Assembly: GCA_964454305.1 (NCBI GenBank)
Contig: CAYVXX010000048.1
Location: forward strand, 1-15,976
Origin: JAUSPI01 sp964454305
GTDB lineage: Bacteria > Desulfobacterota > Syntrophia > Syntrophales > JADFWA01
Direction of reading: 5' to 3'
DNA: 15,976 bases
Part shown: in pieces, positions 7,279 through 14,503 of the stretch
How the letters are laid out: each line of letters starts with the position of its first letter
Numbering within the stretch: the stretch's first letter is position 1
The notes under the pieces: generated by a model
What the model was told of the DNA's origin: nothing
Databases searched by the model: none
The model's input: the letters and a program-made list of their open reading frames with translations, nothing else
Translations under genes and position numbers: made by a program

Positions 7279-8556
7279 ATGATTCAATTTAATCTTCTGC
7301 TCCTGGTTTTCCTTATTGTCTTTGTAACAAGTTCAGTTACCAGATGGATCCTGACACGGGTCAATGTCCGCCATCTTAGTGCATCAGGCCATCAGGTTCC
7401 TAAAGTTTTCCAGGGTGAAATAGATACTGAAACTCTTTCCAGGATGACCGACTACACTGTAGACTCCTCCCGGTTTGGCTCCATCGAAGCCTTCTTCGGT
7501 GATCTGATAATGCTCGCCATACTGTTGAGCGGATTCTTACCATGGCTTGTCGGCACTCTGCTGTCGCATAACCTGCACTTCATTTTGTCAGGACTCCTCT
7601 TTTTCGCTGTCCTTGCGGCAATTAGCGGTATCTCAGACATCCCGTTCAGTCTTTACAGCACATTCGTAATCGAAAAAAGACATGGCTTCAGTACCGTTAC
7701 CTTCATGCTGTGGATAACCGATCTACTAAAAAATTTGCTCATTTCCTCCATTCTAATGGTTTTTCTTTTCTGTCCTTTGCTGGCGCTGATCTACTACACT
7801 GAAGAGACATGGTGGCTATGGGCATGGATGTTCTTTGCCGCTTTTCAACTCCTCATACTGTGGCTTTATCCGATTGTTATCGCACCTCTGTTCAACAAGT
7901 ATGAACCGATACAAGATCAAGAACTGGAGCAGAGAATCATTTCGACAATGGAAAAAGTGGGCATTAAAACAAGGGGGATCTATCAGGTTGATGCCGGAAG
8001 AAGGAGCAGTCATACCAACGCCTACTTTACCGGCATTGGAAAAACCAAACGGATCGTTTTATTCGACACCCTGCTTGAATCTCATACATCAGATGAAATC
8101 CTCTCTGTCCTTGCCCATGAAATAGGACACTGGAAAAAGAAACACGTCTTAAAGCAACTACTGTTTATGGAAATTGTCTCCTTTTTTTTCTTCTATCTGG
8201 TTTACCGCCTGATCGACTGGTCACTTCTGTATCAAACCTTTGGTCTTAAAGAAACCATCCCATATGTGGGACTCTTTCTTATAACTGCTCTTCTAAAACC
8301 GGTTTCTTTTTTCTTCACTCCTTTTATATCAACAATCTTTCGAACATTCGAACGTGAAGCAGATGACTACTCGTGCTCGCTTGTAGGAACCGCTAAACCA
8401 CTTTGCAGTGCACTCAAGCGCCTTGCAAAAGACAACCTTGCAAACCTCCATCCCCACCCTGTGTACGCCTGGTTTCACTACTCCCACCCCCCTCTCACCG
8501 AGCGAATCGGACGGCTCCAAGATACAAAAAAGATGTCTGGTGAATCACTTAAATGA
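7279..8556 (+). CDS. M48 family integral membrane metalloprotease (Ste24/CAAX protease 1-like)
   Basis: The 425-residue multi-span protein matches the Ste24-type M48 family in length and layout. Several hydrophobic helices lie in the first 210 residues (about 5-20, 75-93, 100-120, 150-172, 180-203), with two more near 295-312 and 328-350. The zinc site is HEIGH at 280-284, with the third ligand E358 in FEREADDYS. PVSFFFTPF and HPPLTERI near 403-410 are also characteristic. In eukaryotes the family removes CAAX tails. Bacteria lack that pathway, so the role here is more likely membrane protein quality control or peptide processing. It follows thyX by 78 bases on the same strand, with an AGGA ribosome binding site, and could be co-transcribed with it. 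A terminator starts immediately at its stop codon. Confidence 0.93.
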   Translation: MIQFNLLLLVFLIVFVTSSVTRWILTRVNVRHLSASGHQVPKVFQGEIDTETLSRMTDYTVDSSRFGSIEAFFGDLIMLAILLSGFLPWLVGTLLSHNLHFILSGLLFFAVLAAISGISDIPFSLYSTFVIEKRHGFSTVTFMLWITDLLKNLLISSILMVFLFCPLLALIYYTEETWWLWAWMFFAAFQLLILWLYPIVIAPLFNKYEPIQDQELEQRIISTMEKVGIKTRGIYQVDAGRRSSHTNAYFTGIGKTKRIVLFDTLLESHTSDEILSVLAHEIGHWKKKHVLKQLLFMEIVSFFFFYLVYRLIDWSLLYQTFGLKETIPYVGLFLITALLKPVSFFFTPFISTIFRTFEREADDYSCSLVGTAKPLCSALKRLAKDNLANLHPHPVYAWFHYSHPPLTERIGRLQDTKKMSGESLK

Positions 8557-8587
8557 AAAGGGCATCTCATCAACGAAATGCCCTTTT
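8556..8587. terminator. Bidirectional intrinsic terminator between the M48 protease and csp genes
   Basis: AAAAGGGCAT (8556-8565) pairs perfectly with ATGCCCTTTT (8578-8587) around a 12-base loop. Each strand ends in a T-rich arm, so it can serve both converging genes. Confidence 0.8.
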
Positions 8588-8616
8588 ATAATCTTTATAA
8601 ATATATGATCGCGAAA

Positions 8617-8817
8617 CTAACTTTTAATAACGTTCTTTGCTACAGGCCCTCTATCACTTTCTTCCACGTCAAATGACACTGGGTCACCCTCAGCAAGAGA
8701 CTTGAACCCGGGGGTGTTGATGGAGGAGTAATGAACAAAAATATCCGGACCGTCTTCTTGTTCAATGAACCCATACCCTTTTTTCTCACTAAACCACTTT
8801 ACTGTCCCGTTTGCCAA
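8617..8817 (-). CDS. Cold-shock domain protein (CspA family)
   Basis: This 66-residue single cold-shock domain is a five-stranded beta barrel that binds single-stranded RNA and DNA and acts as an RNA chaperone. RNP1 appears as KGYGFI at 13-18 and RNP2 as DIFVHYSSI at 25-33, both with their aromatic residues. The N-terminal NGTVKWF is canonical. The start codon is TTG, eight bases after a strong GGAGG; no in-frame ATG is available nearby. A promoter about 105 bases upstream implies a long leader, as in known cold-regulated csp genes. Temperature control is therefore possible but not shown. It is transcribed alone, divergently from radC. Confidence 0.95.
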   Translation of the reverse strand: MANGTVKWFSEKKGYGFIEQEDGPDIFVHYSSINTPGFKSLAEGDPVSFDVEESDRGPVAKNVIKS

Positions 8818-8928
8818 AATGCTAACCTCCTTTCCAAAATTTTACATAATGATCCCAAACTTAAGGCCGCCACTCTGGCAAGTGGAGTACTTCTTCAGAG
8901 CGAAACCGACCCGCAGTATAGCCGGGCC

Positions 8929-8957
8929 ATTATACTTTGGAATCTGGAGGGTAAAAC
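8929..8957 (-). promoter_or_regulatory. Probable csp promoter with a long 5' leader
   Basis: On the minus strand a perfect TATAAT (8929-8934) is preceded 17 bases upstream by a weak GTTTTA (8952-8957). The start would fall near 8922, giving a leader of about 105 bases. That leader holds a small hairpin, CCACT/AGTGG at 8870-8885. Together with the radC promoter this accounts for the 333-base gap between csp and radC. Confidence 0.45.
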
Positions 8958-9088
8958 AGAACTTCATGAAAAGTCAAGTGAAAAATAGTCTTTGTATACT
9001 CGAAAAATATCGAATCCCTTGAAAAAAGTTCTCATATCAGACCAACAACTTCTTCCCTTGCAAACGGTGTTTCTCTTCGGATTATTAC

Positions 9089-9117
9089 TTGAATCCATAT
9101 CAAAATCTCCGTATAAT
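9089..9117 (+). promoter_or_regulatory. Sigma70-type promoter of the radC-like gene
   Basis: TTGAAT at 9089-9094 and a perfect TATAAT at 9112-9117 have a 17-base spacer. The predicted start near 9124 implies that the protein begins at the ATG at 9151, not at further-upstream in-frame codons. Confidence 0.6.
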
Positions 9118-9150
9118 CCCTCAATGCAATCCTCTTTAGACAAGGTAACC

Positions 9151-9837
9151 ATGGACTCCAACCAACCTCACTATAAAAGACATCGCCAGCGACTGAAAAG
9201 TAAATTTTCTGAATCTGGGCTTAATTTGTTCCATGATTACGAAGCGTTAGAACTTCTTCTGTCCTATGCAATCTCAAGGAAGGATGTCAAGCCACTGGCA
9301 AAGGCACTTTTAGAAAAATTCGGCGGTCTTAAGGGTCTTTTGGATGCCGATACTGATGAAATAGAAAACGTAGAAGGCATCGGTGCTCATACGGCTATCC
9401 TTATAAAACTCGTAAAAGACCTTGGAACTCTGTATTTAGAAAAGAAAGTAAAGGATAATCCTCAGATAACATCCACAAAGGACCTGTTGAACTACTGTAA
9501 GGCCTCAATGGGCGGGCTGAGGGATGAGAGGTTCAGCGTAATCTACCTGAATGCTCAAAACAGGATTATAAAAATAGAAGCCATACAGGAGGGGATAGTT
9601 AATCAAGCAGTTGTTTATCCGAGAAAAGTTCTTGAAAAAGCTCTAAAACACAAGGCATCCGCAATAATACTCGTTCATAATCACCCCTCTGGCAACGTGA
9701 AACCTTCAGAAGCCGATATTAAGCTGACGAAGGCCATCCAGGAAACCGCCAAGGTGCTTGAAATACTTGTCCACGACCATATCGTTATTGGAGAAAACAA
9801 TTTTTTCAGCTTTCGGGAAAAGGGAATGCTGCCTTAG
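9151..9837 (+). CDS. radC: RadC family protein (JAB/MPN metalloprotease-fold domain)
   Basis: The 228-residue protein (from the chosen start) matches the RadC/UPF0758 family. The N-terminal region (about 1-95) has a helix-hairpin-helix-like VEGIGAH at 74-80. The C-terminal JAB domain (about 105-228) has the JAMM metal site: H176-N-H178-P-S-G, D189 and probably E143. Despite the name, a direct role in DNA repair has not held up; the family's true substrate is unresolved. The open frame continues upstream to 8992, but that extension overlaps the promoter. The ATG at 9151 has an AAGG ribosome binding site and gives the standard family N-terminus (H-KRHRQRLK). It stands alone, converging on the M50 protease gene. 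Confidence 0.9.
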   Translation: MDSNQPHYKRHRQRLKSKFSESGLNLFHDYEALELLLSYAISRKDVKPLAKALLEKFGGLKGLLDADTDEIENVEGIGAHTAILIKLVKDLGTLYLEKKVKDNPQITSTKDLLNYCKASMGGLRDERFSVIYLNAQNRIIKIEAIQEGIVNQAVVYPRKVLEKALKHKASAIILVHNHPSGNVKPSEADIKLTKAIQETAKVLEILVHDHIVIGENNFFSFREKGMLP

Positions 9838-9838
9838 C

Positions 9839-9923
9839 AAGAGTTCCGAGTTCCGGGTTCAGAGTTCAGAGTTCTAATCGAGACATCAAGCTCGGAACTT
9901 TGAACCCGGAACTCGGAACTCTT
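9839..9923. repeat. Inverted array of GRGTTCN heptamers, also acting as terminator
   Basis: Five consecutive 7-base units of consensus GRGTTCN fill 9841-9875 on the plus strand. Four more fill 9894-9921 on the minus strand (the innermost has A for G), with an 18-base spacer that includes a degenerate fifth unit. The outer parts form a perfect 23-bp inverted repeat (9839-9861 with 9901-9923), followed by T residues on the plus strand. It fits exactly between the stops of the convergent radC and M50 genes, so it probably terminates radC transcription. The heptad structure is more than a terminator needs. Confidence 0.8.
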
Positions 9924-9924
9924 T

Positions 9925-10776
9925 TCAAAACGGGACCGGCGTAAAGGTAACCACAAACACAGTTAAGGTTATTAATCCTATGATCTTCCGCCTCCTATCC
10001 AGTGGCACCCAGTCATAGGCAACTGGCGGATGATTAACACCCAGAAAAAGGAGAAGGCCCGTCCATACCAGCCACCCGCTCCAACCGGTAAACCCCAGCA
10101 CTAAGAGCATGACCAAGATAACTTTAGCCAAAATCCTTTGCCTGTACCCGAATATCGCATATGCCACATGCCCTCCATCCAGCTGTCCTACGGGAAGAAG
10201 GTTCAGGCAGGTAACCAGGAGTCCTATCCATCCGGAAAATGCTATGGGATGGAGAATGAGGCTTGTATTATCAGGCATGAAACCATGAACAATCCAGTTG
10301 AGGAGGGAGAAAAGAATAGAAGTGCCAAGATGTATTCCGCCTGTTCCTGTTTCAGGCACTATCTCAGAGAGAACCAAGCCGATAAAAAGAATAGGAATCG
10401 CCACAATGATTCCGGCAAGGGGGCCCGCCGCACCGATATCAAGAAGAATCCTTCTGTCCATGATCGGTGATTTCATCTTTATAAATGCCCCGAATGTTCC
10501 TATAAAGGATGGTGCAGGAATAAAATACGGGAAGGTCACATCTACATTATGTTTCATAGATATGTAGTAGTGTCCAAACTCGTGGCAGCCCAATATCAGA
10601 AGGAGGGTAAAGGAAAAGGGGATTCCCTTCCACAGATACTGGGGATACTCGAGAGGGTTTATTCCCTGCTGCATAGTACCTGCAATCAGGGTAGTCAGAA
10701 TAGTAATAACGAAAAGTATTAGGTTGATATGGGGGAGCCTGCGTTTCCTGTCAGCAGTAAAAAACTGATAATCCAT
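9925..10776 (-). CDS. Site-2 protease family protein (M50 intramembrane metalloprotease)
   Basis: The 283-residue protein has about six hydrophobic segments (15-33, 52-70, 112-138, 155-165, 178-198, 215-247). The intramembrane zinc site is HEFGH at 65-69, and the third ligand is D200 in NLLPVGQLDGGH at 192-203. This layout matches the compact M50B type without a PDZ domain. Such proteases cut membrane-bound regulators or signal-peptide remnants; the substrate here is unknown. It ends the minus-strand gene block, but a probable terminator separates it from the HU/IHF-like gene upstream. Its own ribosome binding site is weak. In related genomes such a gene commonly neighbours trpS and scpA, which fits the context (recollection, not checked). 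Confidence 0.93.
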   Translation of the reverse strand: MDYQFFTADRKRRLPHINLILFVITILTTLIAGTMQQGINPLEYPQYLWKGIPFSFTLLLILGCHEFGHYYISMKHNVDVTFPYFIPAPSFIGTFGAFIKMKSPIMDRRILLDIGAAGPLAGIIVAIPILFIGLVLSEIVPETGTGGIHLGTSILFSLLNWIVHGFMPDNTSLILHPIAFSGWIGLLVTCLNLLPVGQLDGGHVAYAIFGYRQRILAKVILVMLLVLGFTGWSGWLVWTGLLLFLGVNHPPVAYDWVPLDRRRKIIGLITLTVFVVTFTPVPF

Positions 10777-10799
10777 AAAATAATGCCTGGCAGGTTATG

Positions 10800-10828
10800 A
10801 AAAAAGGGAGCATAATTAACGATCCCCC
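10800..10828 (-). terminator. Probable intrinsic terminator after the HU/IHF-like gene
   Basis: On the minus strand GGGGG pairs with CTCCC (one G-U pair) around a 13-base loop, followed by six T at 10805-10800. The stem is short, so read-through into the M50 gene is likely. Confidence 0.45.
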
Positions 10829-10866
10829 ATTATTAAAAAAAGTCAGATGAACTTCTTTCGAAAACT

Positions 10867-11148
10867 CTATTTTTTAGGATTTACGCCTCCCCTGAGCTCT
10901 TTGCCTACTTTAAAAAAGGGAAGTTTCTTTGCAGATACCTCAATGTTATTTCCAGTCTTGGGATTCCTGCCCGTATAAGCACCATACTCTCTTATAACAA
11001 AGCTTCCAAAACCTCTTATCTCTATCCTTCCGCCTTTTTTAAGCTCATCGGTAAACCCTTTAAAAATTAATTTGACAACATCTGTCGCCTCTTTCTCTGT
11101 CAGGTCTTCTTTCCTGCTTAACGCCCCAATTAATCCAGATTTATTCAT
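10867..11148 (-). CDS. HU/IHF family DNA-binding protein
   Basis: The 93-residue protein is a member of the HU/IHF fold, a dimer that bends DNA with two beta arms. The N-terminal helices are followed by GFGSFVIREYGAYTG at 46-60 and the arm-tip GRNPKTG at 60-66, where the intercalating proline lies. The C-terminal PFFKVGKEL ends it. Differences from the HU at 15397-15669 show that the two are paralogues of different subtype. This one looks more IHF-like (RIEIRGFGSF and an acidic N-terminus), but without a comparison HU cannot be excluded. It has its own promoter and a GGGGG ribosome binding site, and lies between rluB and the M50 gene. Confidence 0.9.
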   Translation of the reverse strand: MNKSGLIGALSRKEDLTEKEATDVVKLIFKGFTDELKKGGRIEIRGFGSFVIREYGAYTGRNPKTGNNIEVSAKKLPFFKVGKELRGGVNPKK

Positions 11149-11201
11149 AACGCCCCCTTGGATAACTTTTATACTATTATTTCGCTATAACTTAGTAGTG
11201 A

Positions 11202-11231
11202 ATATTATTCGCTTTATAATATAAAAGTCAA
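11202..11231 (-). promoter_or_regulatory. Promoter of the HU/IHF-like gene, with a direct repeat
   Basis: On the minus strand TTGACT (11226-11231) and TAATAT (11202-11207) have an 18-base spacer. On the plus strand, TTCGCT followed by an A/T-rich TATAA-like stretch occurs twice, near 11181 and 11208. This overlaps the -10 region and could bind a regulator such as the protein itself. Confidence 0.5.
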
Positions 11232-11252
11232 GATAATTTTAGCGGATACTGA

Positions 11253-11975
11253 TTATTCTGAAGAAAGAGCCAATAATCTTTGAACCTCTCTCTTTTGCAA
11301 GTACCTATACTCTCCCACTTCCAGATCATCAAGATGGATATCGGAAATGGCAATCCTTTGCAGCCTTACGACCGGATGTCCTATCGACTCGAAAACTCTT
11401 CTGATAATTCTGTTTCTTCCCTCGAAAATAGTCAACTTGATCCAGCAACTTTTTCTGTTAATCTTTTCAAGCACAATATCAGAAGGAACAAATTTTCCAT
11501 CATCGAGTTCTATCCCGTTCTTTATGACACGAACCTTTTCCCTTGTAAGATTTCCTTTGACTTTAGCCATATATGTCTTTGGAATAGCGAATTTAGGATG
11601 CTGAAGTCTCTGGGCAAAACTGCCGTCATTGGTCATCAGAAGCAGCCCTTCCGAATCATAATCAAGCCTTCCTATGGGAAATACCCGCTCGGACATATCA
11701 TGTATTAAATCGGTTACGACCGGTCTCCCCTGGGGGTCTTTGAGCGATGTAATATACCCACCCGGTTTGTTCAGCATCAGGTATTTTTTGGACACTTCTG
11801 TAGATATTAATTTCCCATCTACCCTTATCTCATCCTTTTGAGCATCAGCCTTAACCCCTAACCGCCTTACTACTCTGCGATTAACGCTTACCCTCCCCTC
11901 GCTGATGAGCTTCTCTGCTGCTCGTCGGGAAACAACGCCGGCACCGGCGATTATCTTTTGAAGGCGTTCCTCCAT
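11253..11975 (-). CDS. rluB: 23S rRNA pseudouridine synthase, RluB type
   Basis: The 240-residue protein has an N-terminal S4 RNA-binding domain (about 1-60, RLQKIIAGAGVVSRRAAEKLI) and a RsuA/RluB/E/F catalytic domain. The catalytic aspartate is D105 in IGRLDYDSEGLLLMTNDG. The late motif GRNRIIRRVF and the preceding YLMLNKPGGYITS are typical. RluB-type enzymes convert a uridine in helix 90 of 23S rRNA (2605 in E. coli) to pseudouridine. RsuA-like activity on 16S rRNA is the main alternative, but the position directly after scpB is the classic location of rluB. It starts six bases after the scpB stop, so the two are probably translationally coupled. Confidence 0.92.
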   Translation of the reverse strand: MEERLQKIIAGAGVVSRRAAEKLISEGRVSVNRRVVRRLGVKADAQKDEIRVDGKLISTEVSKKYLMLNKPGGYITSLKDPQGRPVVTDLIHDMSERVFPIGRLDYDSEGLLLMTNDGSFAQRLQHPKFAIPKTYMAKVKGNLTREKVRVIKNGIELDDGKFVPSDIVLEKINRKSCWIKLTIFEGRNRIIRRVFESIGHPVVRLQRIAISDIHLDDLEVGEYRYLQKREVQRLLALSSE

Positions 11976-11981
11976 GGCAAA

Positions 11982-12506
11982 TTACTTTCCCAACTCTTTT
12001 AATTCCCTTAGTGTCGGTAATTCTGACAGGTCCTTCAAATTAAATATCTCAAGGAACTTCTTCGTCGTGCCATAAAGCATCGGTCTGCCGGGGACATCTT
12101 TCCGTCCAACCATCCTTGCCAGTTTCTTGTCCAGCAATCCCCTTAGAGACCCGCTGACATCAACGCCCCGTATTCTGTCTATTTCTGACTTCAGAACCGG
12201 CTGTCTGTATGCAACCACAGCCAGGGTCTCCATCGCGGCCGGTGTAAGCGTAGCCGGTTTTATCCCTTTCAATTTTGTCACCCACTCACCAAGACCGGTC
12301 CTCGTCCTGAACTGAAATCCCCCTGCAACCTCTTCGAGATAAAAACCACCCTTTCTCTCGTTATATTCCTCCACAAGATCAATGAGAACGTTTTTAATCT
12401 CTTTTTTGTCGGCTTCCTCTCCCAGAACTTCCTTGATCCTGTCAATGGTAAGAGGATTTTCAGAAGTAAAAATAAGAGCTTCTATTATAATTTTTATGTC
12501 TTCCAT
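11982..12506 (-). CDS. scpB: SMC-Scp complex subunit ScpB
   Basis: The 174-residue protein has the two winged-helix domains of ScpB, the kleisin-associated subunit that dimerises and binds ScpA in bacterial condensin. Recognisable segments are IIEALIFTSENPLTIDRIKEVL at the N-terminus and TPAAMETLAVVAYRQP followed by DRIRGVD in the second winged helix, with the usual LLYGTTKKFLE-like ending. The ATG at 12506 gives the standard N-terminus MEDIKIIIEAL. A TTG four codons upstream at 12518 is possible but unconvincing. It lies 31 bases after scpA and 6 bases before rluB, forming a tight three-gene unit. Confidence 0.93.
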   Translation of the reverse strand: MEDIKIIIEALIFTSENPLTIDRIKEVLGEEADKKEIKNVLIDLVEEYNERKGGFYLEEVAGGFQFRTRTGLGEWVTKLKGIKPATLTPAAMETLAVVAYRQPVLKSEIDRIRGVDVSGSLRGLLDKKLARMVGRKDVPGRPMLYGTTKKFLEIFNLKDLSELPTLRELKELGK

Positions 12507-12537
12507 TCCCGAACCCAATAGTGGGGCGTTTCCCCAA

Positions 12538-13263
12538 TTAATTAGAAATTGGTGAAGCGTCTCTTATTTTAATTCTGATTGCCCCGAAGGAACTCGCCTG
12601 ATAGGCTCGAAGTAGCCTTAATTTCATCAGTTCCAAGATCGCAAGAAACGTATATATTATTTCCTTACGGCTTGGTCCACTTCCCAGTAAGTCTGTAAAG
12701 GTTAAATCTTTCTCCCTGCCAAGTCTTTCCATAATTTCATTTATCCTGTCCGACAGGGATATCCTTTCAATATCAATTTCCATCAAGGTCTCATCTACCA
12801 TTGAAGAGACTATCGTCCGAAAGACCTCTACAAGCTCGAAGACACCGACCTCCATAAAAGGCCTCTTCCCCCTATCAATCTCTTCGCCGGCAGAATAGCC
12901 CCTTTTAAAGACATCCCGTCCGAGCAGGAACCTCTTATCCAAATTCAGGGACGCTTCCTTGAAGGCCTGATATTCGAGAAGCTGCCTCACCAACTCCTCC
13001 CGCGGATCGGATTCATCTTCTTCATCGCCATCCTGAACCGGCAGAAGCATCTTTGATTTTATGTAAAGCAACGTGGCGGTCAGCAGCAGATATTCCCCGG
13101 CAAGGTCCAGGTTTAAAGACCGCATAATTTCCAAATGCTTCAGGTACTGCTCTGTAATAAAAGCTATCGGAATATCATAGATGTCAATCTCATTCTTTTT
13201 GATGAGATACAACAAGAGATCCAGAGGACCTTCAAAGACATCAAGTTTGACTTCATAACGCAT
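12538..13263 (-). CDS. scpA: Segregation and condensation protein ScpA
   Basis: ScpA is the kleisin that bridges the two heads of the SMC dimer. The 241-residue protein has the hallmark FEGPLDLLLYLIKKNEIDI at 10-28 and IPIAFITEQYL. An acidic linker (DGDEEDESDP) then PREELVRQLLEYQAFKEA follows, and the C-terminal winged helix (about 175-235) has RKEIIYTFLAILELMKL. The ATG at 13263 gives the family-standard start. A TTG four codons upstream at 13275 is possible. The leader contains one arm of the TCAGCNN heptamer element, so transcription from trpS or a promoter inside that element must cross it. Loss usually impairs chromosome segregation in other bacteria. Confidence 0.94.
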   Translation of the reverse strand: MRYEVKLDVFEGPLDLLLYLIKKNEIDIYDIPIAFITEQYLKHLEIMRSLNLDLAGEYLLLTATLLYIKSKMLLPVQDGDEEDESDPREELVRQLLEYQAFKEASLNLDKRFLLGRDVFKRGYSAGEEIDRGKRPFMEVGVFELVEVFRTIVSSMVDETLMEIDIERISLSDRINEIMERLGREKDLTFTDLLGSGPSRKEIIYTFLAILELMKLRLLRAYQASSFGAIRIKIRDASPISN

Positions 13264-13279
13264 GGTTAACACCAAGCAC

Positions 13280-13446
13280 TCAGCAATCAGCGATTAGCCA
13301 TCGGCTTTTTGATGAGAGGTATACACATTACCATACATCAATCGTGTTATAAACGATCAACGCTCAGACATCAGCAAAAAGCAGTATAGTCTTCTGCATA
13401 ATCTTTTGCTTTTGCTGAAAGCTGACAGCTGAATGCTGAACGCTGA
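13280..13446. repeat. Inverted TCAGCNN heptamer arrays between trpS and scpA
   Basis: Four 7-base units of consensus TCAGCNN (two with one change) fill 13280-13307 on the plus strand. Five consecutive perfect NNGCTGA units, the same repeat on the minus strand, fill 13412-13446 and abut the trpS stop codon. Between them are scattered single units (for example near 13361-13376) and an unrelated stretch with ATCGT/ACGAT arms at 13341-13357. The two arrays are inverted relative to each other and can pair over a loop of about 100 bases. Confidence 0.75.
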
Positions 13447-14436
13447 TTATATTTTTACCGCTTCCCTTACCTCTTCCATCGTCATACGGGAAACATTTCT
13501 GGCTTTGATATTTCCCTCAGCAATCATCTCCTTGACTTCCTTTAGATGACTCCGGTAGTAGTCCTGCCTCTCATGAACAGATCTCATTCCCTCTGATATC
13601 CTGCCGGCAAGGCGCTTCTTGCAGTCAACACAGCCTATTTTCGCTTTCTTGCATTCCATTGATATTTCATCCACCTCACCGGACGGCGAATAAATCTGGT
13701 GAAATGCAAAGACATTACAGAGTTCGGGTCTTCCCGGATCATTCTTTCTCATCCTCTGCGGATCAGTAAACATGGTCCCCACTTTTTTCTCTAAAACATC
13801 CCCCCTATCGGCAAGATAGATCGAGTTTTCATAAGACTTGCTCATTTTCCGTCCATCTATGCCGAGTAGTTTGGGAACGTCCGTAAGAAGGGTTTCCGGT
13901 ATGGGGAAAATTTCCTTGTACAAAAAATTGAACCTTCTGGCGATCTCACGGGTCAGCTCTACATGGGGAAGCTGATCCACACCTACAGGTACACCGTTGG
14001 CCTTATACATGATAATATCTGCAGCCTGAAGGACCGGATACCCCAAAAATCCAAAAGTTGAAAGGTCACGATCGGACAGCTCTGCTTTCATTTCTTTATA
14101 GGTTGGATTCCTTTCAAGCCAGGAGAGCGGGGTTATCATTGAAAGGATAAGAAACAGTTCGGCATGCTCCTCTATATCGGACTGAATAAATATCGTACTC
14201 CTTGCCGGATCTAAACCGACGCTGAACCAGTCAATAACCATGTCAATCGTATATTCTTTTATAAGACTGGTATCATTATATTCACTAGTCAGCGCATGCC
14301 AGTCGGCAACAAAATAGAAACAATCATAATCATCCCTGTTCTGAAGTTCAACCCAGTTCGTGAGCGCTCCATGGAGATTGCCTAAATGGAGCTTCCCCGT
14401 AGGGCGCATTCCGCTCAAAATTCGCTTTTTTACCAC
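13447..14436 (-). CDS. trpS: Tryptophanyl-tRNA synthetase with a four-cysteine (Fe-S type) motif
   Basis: TrpRS charges tRNA-Trp in the cytoplasm. The 329 residues show a class I Rossmann core: the HIGH-type motif in TGKLHLGN at 13-20, the KMSKS loop at 197-201 in GRKMSKS, and tryptophan-pocket segments LQAADIIMY (136-144) and GVDQ (152-155). Cysteines at 240, 262, 269 and 272 form C-x21-C-x6-C-x2-C. This closely resembles the C-x22-C-x6-C-x2-C that binds a [4Fe-4S] cluster in Thermotoga maritima TrpRS near the anticodon-binding region. The start is GTG with a strong AGGAGG five bases upstream. It follows the nucleotidyltransferase gene by 67 bases. Confidence 0.96.
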   Translation of the reverse strand: MVKKRILSGMRPTGKLHLGNLHGALTNWVELQNRDDYDCFYFVADWHALTSEYNDTSLIKEYTIDMVIDWFSVGLDPARSTIFIQSDIEEHAELFLILSMITPLSWLERNPTYKEMKAELSDRDLSTFGFLGYPVLQAADIIMYKANGVPVGVDQLPHVELTREIARRFNFLYKEIFPIPETLLTDVPKLLGIDGRKMSKSYENSIYLADRGDVLEKKVGTMFTDPQRMRKNDPGRPELCNVFAFHQIYSPSGEVDEISMECKKAKIGCVDCKKRLAGRISEGMRSVHERQDYYRSHLKEVKEMIAEGNIKARNVSRMTMEEVREAVKI

Positions 14437-14503
14437 AATACCTCCTGAAATAAAATATGAGTGCTATGAAAATACAGTTTAAGAAAAAGAGGCTGCCGTC
14501 CAA

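Noticed and set aside
8992..9150. Upstream in-frame extension of the radC-like protein
   Set aside because: It overlaps a good promoter (9089-9117), lacks a ribosome binding site and does not match the family N-terminus, which starts at 9151.
12507..12518. TTG start four codons upstream for ScpB
   Set aside because: The ATG at 12506 gives the standard family start and the extension has no clear ribosome binding site; the same logic applies to the TTG at 13275 for ScpA.
13280..13446. CRISPR-like array
   Set aside because: Units are only 7 bases, degenerate and without unique spacers of constant length; no cas genes are nearby.
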